64,000 bases of DNA, taken from Agrypnia vestita. Lineage: Eukaryota; Arthropoda; Insecta; Trichoptera; Phryganeidae. Each line of letters begins with the position of its first letter. The stretch's first letter is position 1. A program made the translations under genes and the position numbers. The DNA is taken from contig JADDOH010002096.1 in assembly GCA_016648135.1 (NCBI GenBank), forward strand, positions 1 to 64,000, read 5' to 3'. The notes beneath the pieces are model-generated. The model worked only from the letters and a program-made list of their open reading frames with translations, had not been told where the DNA came from and did not search any database. Shown in pieces: positions 58,917-64,000 of this stretch.

Positions 58917-59545
58917 GATAAAGAATCTGACTTGATAATTGTTTTTTCAATAAGATGCCAATTAATTTTGCTTTAATTTATTTCAAATTTGATTTCAATT
59001 TGTCCGTTAATATGCATCCTTTTTCATAATGGCATGGTAAACCTGGTAAATCCTTCCTGAGCCAGCGTAATAAAGTCCAGCTCGATTCAACATTTCCAAA
59101 GCCGGTGACTAATTTATTCATGCTATATTCTGAAATAAGATCTTATGTTTAAATTAATTCGTAATTTCAGCAACAGCTTGCTAAGAATTTTAGGGTCACT
59201 GACTTCGAAAATCAACTTGTCACTCTCGACATTGAGATTGGTTCATCCATTCTCAGGAATGAACTTAAATTTAAGTTTGCGAAAATCGAAAATAAAATTG
59301 TGAAAATACTTCTACTCAGTTAGACATTGATTTTTTTAATATATATTATTGACACTTATTGAGGCTGGACATTCACTGCAAATGCATATTTCGGCGTTTT
59401 TTTTTTCTAATATGTGAGTTTTTATTATTCATTTAAATCTGAATATTTATGCCAGACTACATTTTTTTAGAATGATAACTTAGATAAAACCTTTTTTCTT
59501 ATATAAAAGTAATAAACTAAAACTGAACATTATCAAATATAATAA

Positions 59546-59828
59546 TAATTACGTTGTCTGTCCGTCTATCTGTCTGTCCCCGTAACTTCGTGTAACCTCC
59601 GTAATTTCGTTCGAATTCACGGCTAAAAAACGAAATCCTTTTTTAGCCGTGATGGTCTTGATGTCGGAGATGGGGCTTGAACTACGGGCCACCAAACCCG
59701 AACCGGCCGTTCAACGCATGTTGCTACGGCCGCCTCTGAGTGGAGCGTCAAAAGCTATAAATGTTTTCTAAGGCTTAGCAAAGAAGCGAACCAATACTCC
59801 GTCATTTTTGACGGGCTGCAGCTAGTTT
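59546..59828 (+). repeat. Helentron-like repeat, copy B (complete)
   Basis: Begins CGTTGTCTGTCCGTCTATC, contains an inverted pair TTCACGGCTAAAAAA / TTTTTTAGCCGTGA and a tRNA-like segment on the minus strand, and ends in the hairpin CCGTCATTTTTGACGG followed by GCTGCAGCTAGT. A 3' hairpin with CTAG-type end is the Helitron/Helentron signature. Confidence 0.6.
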
Positions 59829-59949
59829 ACAATAATTGAAAAAATATAAGAATTAATCAACAGGCCCCGACTAAAAAAATCGTTTTCAGTAACGATATAC
59901 GTCAATGGTTTTCAGTGTCTTATAAATCACCTTAGTTATAAATTTTCAT

Positions 59950-60125
59950 ATTTGCGACAAATTTTTAAGTTTTTTATGATTTTTGACGCTGATGATTGAA
60001 AGCGCTTTGTATTCATTTAAAGATATGATTTTAAATAATTTATTGTATTTACTCCCGCACTTCGAGTTTTTAACCACAATTCAAAAGTTAGTTTTATATT
60101 AAAAACACATCAAATATTATTTAAA
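59950..60125 (+). repeat. Diverged relative of the 48993 MITE
   Basis: GATATGATTTTAAATAATTT, TTTACTCCCGCACTTCGAG and AAAAGTTAGTTTTATATTAA match the left half and flank of the 48.9-49.2 kb element. Confidence 0.5.
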
Positions 60126-60288
60126 AATAAAAAGTATGAAATAGGTTAACAAATGATGCAGTTTTAAATTCAACCTGATTAATAAATCTGTACTAAATTT
60201 TTCTTCATTTTTACTTCTTCTTTTTCTTCGTAACTATCAGATACCACCAAATAGCGAAACATGTATATTATTACTCATTTACCTTTAT

Positions 60289-60905
60289 ACTAGCTGTACA
60301 TACCCAGCGTTGCACGGGTTAAGGATTAAGTTTAAAATAAATTTAAGAGGGTAAACAAATTTTCGATTCGTACGGTACAAATCTGCATCGAAAATATATC
60401 AGAGGGAGCGGAAAGGGTAAAAAAATAGGGGGAAATGTCACCAATGTTAACAACCGGGTTAGAATAAGTTTCTAAAATTTGAGTCTAATCGGTCGAACGG
60501 TTCAGATTTGCATTGAAAATATATCAGGGGGAAGGGAAAGGGTAAAATAATTGGGGGGAAATCTCGCATACGTTACCCGCCGGGTCCTAAAGAAAAAGTT
60601 TCCAAATTTTGTGTCCGATCGGTCAAACGGTACAGATTTTTGCATCAAAAATATATCAAGGGAGGGGAAGGATTAAAAAAACAGGGGGAAGAGTGTCACA
60701 TGTGTTACCCGCCGAGACCTTAAGTATATGTTTCCAAATTTTGAGTCCGATTGGTCAAATGGTACATCCTATCCATCGCAGCCTAGATTAAATGGAAACA
60801 ATGTTTTTATTAGTCTTTGCAAAACAATGAAATCTTGGTGTGTCCCCACAAACTTATTTTTAACTAAATCCTTAACCCGGGCAATGCCAGGTACAAACAG
60901 CTAGT
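60289..60905. repeat. Second copy of the CCCGGCGTTGCACGGG foldback element
   Basis: Left end CTAGCTGTACATACCCAGCG, right end AACCCGGGCAATGCCAGGTA...CAGCTAG. The internal tandem units are the same as at 31354-31926 in opposite orientation (GTTACCCGCCG, AATATATCA.GGGGA). Confidence 0.65.
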
Positions 60906-60960
60906 ATAGTTATATTGATTGCAAGTCAGTCTAATTTATGCTTATTATAAATAAATTTTC

Positions 60961-61167
60961 AAGTGAAACAAACAAAAAATTGGATTACTTTGGTGAGCAG
61001 AAACGATATTGAAGTACCATCTCCTAAAACCGTTAAAGAAAAGTGAAGGGGCCGTTCTCTGTATAAATATTGTCAACAAATTAAATCAAGTGAAACAAAC
61101 AAAAAATTGGATTGCTTTGTTGAGCAGAACCGATATAGAAGTACCATCTCCTAAAACCTTTAAACCT
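60961..61167 (+). repeat. Tandem duplication of about 83 bp
   Basis: Two direct copies starting AAGTGAAACAAACAAAAAAT (60961 and about 61087), each ending near GTACCATCTCCTAAAAC, separated by about 40 bp. Confidence 0.8.
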
Positions 61168-62030
61168 GACAGGTAAAAAAGATGAGATTTCTTCCTTCCC
61201 TCTTTCCCCCTCCCCTCCCCTTGATATATTTTCTATAGGTACTGTTTGACCGATCTAACCCAAATTTCACATACTTATTCTTTGAGACACATTGAGTAAC
61301 AAAGGGGACATTTCCTTCCCTGATATATTTTCTGTACAAATCCACACCGGTTGATCAATCTGACCCAAATTTTGCCTACTTATTCTTTAGGACCCGGAGA
61401 GTAACATAAGCGACATTTCCCCTCTCCTCATTTACCCCTCCCCCTCCTCATTCTATACACAGCTATACCGTTTTACCGATCTGACTCTAAATTTGCATAC
61501 TTAATCTTTAGCGCCTGATGAGTAACATAGGTGACATTTACCCCTCTCCCCTTACCCCTTCCCATCCCCTGATATATTTTCGATCGATCTGACCCAAATT
61601 TTACATACTTATTTTTTAGGACCTGACAGGTAAAATAGACGACATTTTCCTTCTCTTCTTTTTCCCCTCTCCCTCCCCTCGATATATTTTATATAAAAAT
61701 CAACACCGTTTGACCGATCTGACCCAAATTTTGAATACTTACTACTTTGCGAGTAATGTAGACAATATTTCCCCCTCCTTCTTTTCCCTTACCCATTCCC
61801 CGATATATTTTCTATACAAATCAATACCATTTGATCAATCTGATCCAAATTTTACATACTTATTCCCTAGGACCCGGACGGTAACATAGGCAATATTTCC
61901 CCCCTGGACATCCCATCCATCCCAGACTAGATTAAATGCGAACCTTGTTTTCATAAGAGACTTTTCAAAATAATGGAACCTTTGTGCCCCCCCACAAACT
62001 AATTTTTAACACCGGGTACGAATAGCTAGC
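61150..62030. repeat. Expanded minisatellite of the foldback family
   Basis: Six to seven units of about 100-125 bp, each with CTCCCC..GATATATTTTCT, GTTTGACCGATCTGACCCAA, ATACTTATTCTTTAGGACC and GTAACATAGGCGACATTT. The right end is CACCGGGTACGAATAGCTAG; a clear left end is missing. Confidence 0.7.
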
Positions 62031-62699
62031 ACATTATCAAACGAAGATTAGGAAATAATAAAGATTCTCAGTATCCATTTTGAGTTAATATTTATCACAC
62101 CAAGATCTCAAACAGGTTCTTAAAACTTACGATTACTCGTTATCTCTTCTTTTAGAACTAATTTATTTACTTTTACTAGTGTGTGGTATTATGTAGTCCA
62201 GAAAAGACCCTGGGTCTAACATTTCTCTTCCAGCCTGTAAAAAATATGCCCTAACATAAATTGTCATTTTCAAAATTCGCATTTTACTAAAGTGTGTGTA
62301 CACTGACGAGACTTTGACTCTCGTCTCAGAGATTTGGATAAGTTACTCTAAAGTTAATTATATCTCACTCTCTCACACAAACTACTTACGAACTTACTTA
62401 TATTTTGCCCACATTATTTTAATGATTAATAAGACTACAACCATGAAATGTGGAAAACACACGAACAGCATAATTGAAATACAGTATAGTCTCCGTAATC
62501 CGAACCCACTATAAACCGAACCTCTAGTAATCCGAACCATCGTGTGACGGAGGCGAGATGGGTTTAGGGACACACGCATAACAACGATTAAACAATTTAT
62601 GAAGAAATGATTTCTTTAACTTACCACGTATTATCCGAGTTTGGTTGCACTTGTGTTTACTGCCTAAATTAATTAAATAGAAAGAAAGCTGCTATTAAA

Positions 62700-62880
62700 T
62701 GAAAACACAAGACGTTAACCATTGAAGAAGTGTAATTTTAAAGAGACTTAAAAGTGGAGAGAGTTCTACAAAGTTAGTGAGGGAAAATTTTCAATTATGT
62801 TGTATCTACGTTAAAAGGACCCAGAAAACGCTCAATTTCAACTGCAAAATCTAAGAATAAAATTTATCATCAAAATGCAG
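62700..62880 (+). pseudogene. CENP-B/Tigger N-terminal helix-turn-helix remnant
   Basis: One frame reads TLTIEEV, then after stops LKSGESSTKLVREN, matching the (K)TLTIEEK..ILKRLESGESS.KLVREF start of CENP-B/Tigger DNA-binding domains. It is broken by a stop and a deletion. Confidence 0.7.
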
Positions 62881-62931
62881 TGAAAGAATATGCGGTCATT
62901 ACAGAAGAAGGACAGATGGCTAATAGATTTA

Positions 62932-63115
62932 TTTTAAATAAAATAGAGATGCGAACAGGGTATATGTGTCACATCAATATTGTTACTATTTTCAAACTAA
63001 GCTAAACACTTGTGCTATGAAATAAGACCAACTTTCTGGTCTGGAGTGAGATTCGAACCCGCAACCTTTGGATAACAAGGTGAGAGTCCTATCCACAAGA
63101 TCGACAAGCTACTAC
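62932..63115 (-). repeat. SINE family 1 copy nested in Tigger-like element
   Basis: Reverse orientation: TCACATCAATATTGTTACTA body, GAGATTCGAACCC as B-box complement, head ending GATCGACAAGC. Its position shows it inserted after the Tigger-like element. Confidence 0.82.
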
Positions 63116-63363
63116 ATAAATATGCTATTTCAAGTGTTAACACTTCTTTGGAATAAGCAGCCGAAAACAATGTGGATCCTCACCAAATTATACTTTTGCG
63201 CCATTTGCATATATAAACCAAGGGACAAAGCATATCTAAATAATGCAGAGAGTGTCAGAAAACAATTTTATGTTTTATTTCTTAAGGATTCCGGTAATCC
63301 GAAAATTCGTTAAACCAAACAGGCTCGGCTTCTAATTGTTCGGATTATAAGGACTATACTGTA

Positions 63364-64000
63364 GCTATCTATTACGAATCGGAAAATACTAAGAGCATTA
63401 CTTTTCAGAAAAAATGGCAAAACAATATGCTAGGAGCCAAGTAGAAAAAATGCATATTGTGATACTATTATTAGACTATTGTAAGCTATCGCAGACTGGC
63501 AAAGTCTTACATTCTTAAGCAATATAGACTTAGAAATGAAAACATGGCATAAATAAATGATCACTTTTAAATGCCGAGCTATGTGCTACAAAATAATGAC
63601 AGTTCACGCTAAATGTCAGAATTATCAACTAACACACTTGATAAACTTACCTAAATCATCCATATTGATCTGATATGAAGTATTTAATTCAACGGATGTC
63701 ACATAAAAGAAGAAATCAAAATAAACACATTCACATATAACATTACGGAAAATACATCAAATTCGCAACAAACTGTCAAAATTGGTTAAACGTACACCAC
63801 GCACACCATAGAATATAATATAGATTCTGCAAAATTGTTAAGACATTCTTAACCTCTAAACGCAGCAAATACTAAGATAGGTACTGAGGCGTGTCATCTA
63901 CAAAATTTTGATTCGAAAACCGAAAGTAAATTGGATATATATATATTCATATTCTCTCTGATACACTCTCTTTATTACATCGTGAATTAATTAATATAAA
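63364..64000. other. AT-rich non-coding DNA
   Basis: No supported feature up to the window edge. Confidence 0.55.

Larger units (their letters stand above)
62482..63361 (+). mobile_element. Tigger/pogo-like transposon with nested SINE
   Basis: Terminal inverted repeats CAGTATAGTC(T/C).(C/T)..TAATCCGAAC at 62482 and 63361, flanked by TA on both sides (62480-62481, 63362-63363). The inside holds a CENP-B-type helix-turn-helix remnant and a SINE inserted at about 62932-63115. Most of the transposase is gone. Confidence 0.75.

Overview
This is a 64 kb piece of an AT-rich eukaryotic nuclear genome, almost certainly an arthropod and most likely an insect. The evidence is isolated exons with GT/AG splice signals, TCAGT-type initiators, tRNA-derived SINEs, mariner, hAT, Tigger and Tc1-like DNA transposons, CR1/L2-, RTE- and Penelope-like retroelements, and Helentron-like repeats. 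There are no operons, CRISPR arrays, rRNA genes or free-standing tRNA genes. I cannot name the order with confidence.

The main host gene appears to be paxillin (focal-adhesion LIM adaptor) on the minus strand; its LIM-encoding body lies beyond the left edge. The anchor is a short GC-rich exon at 6623-6753 that opens with the LD1 motif (ALLADLQ). Two upstream minus-strand exons begin with their own ATG and end in split phase with a G: 8796-8913 and 20515-20692. Either one, joined to the AT at the start of the LD1 exon, makes the GAT codon for the LD1 aspartate. A third ATG exon under a CpG-rich promoter at 42.7-43.2 kb (42693-42780) ends in the same phase but with T, giving Tyr in place of Asp. 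The inference is one gene with several alternative promoters and N-termini spread over at least 36 kb.

Three other host candidates are weaker. A 69-residue single-pass membrane ORF (9106-9315, plus) lies divergent to the 8.9 kb paxillin start and has a TATA box and initiator at correct spacing. A 61-codon exon (58338-58520, minus) has a presequence-like N-terminus and a perfect CAG/GTGAGA donor. An unidentified 96-codon ORF lies at 28761-29051 (minus).

Most of the rest is transposon-derived. A mariner at 16.7-18.0 kb looks intact; its sister at 55.6-56.9 kb is broken. A CR1/L2-like LINE at 52.5-54.5 kb is 5'-truncated, with a second truncated copy at 24.5-25.5 kb. Others are a Tigger-like element with a nested SINE (62.5-63.4 kb), a hAT MITE with an exact 8-bp target duplication (27.9-28.4 kb), a Penelope-like fragment in a near-perfect 0.95 kb inverted repeat (57.0-58.0 kb), Helentron-like elements, two SINE families, a foldback family with at least seven units, and several palindromic MITEs and hairpins. 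The remaining stretches are AT-rich intronic or intergenic DNA.
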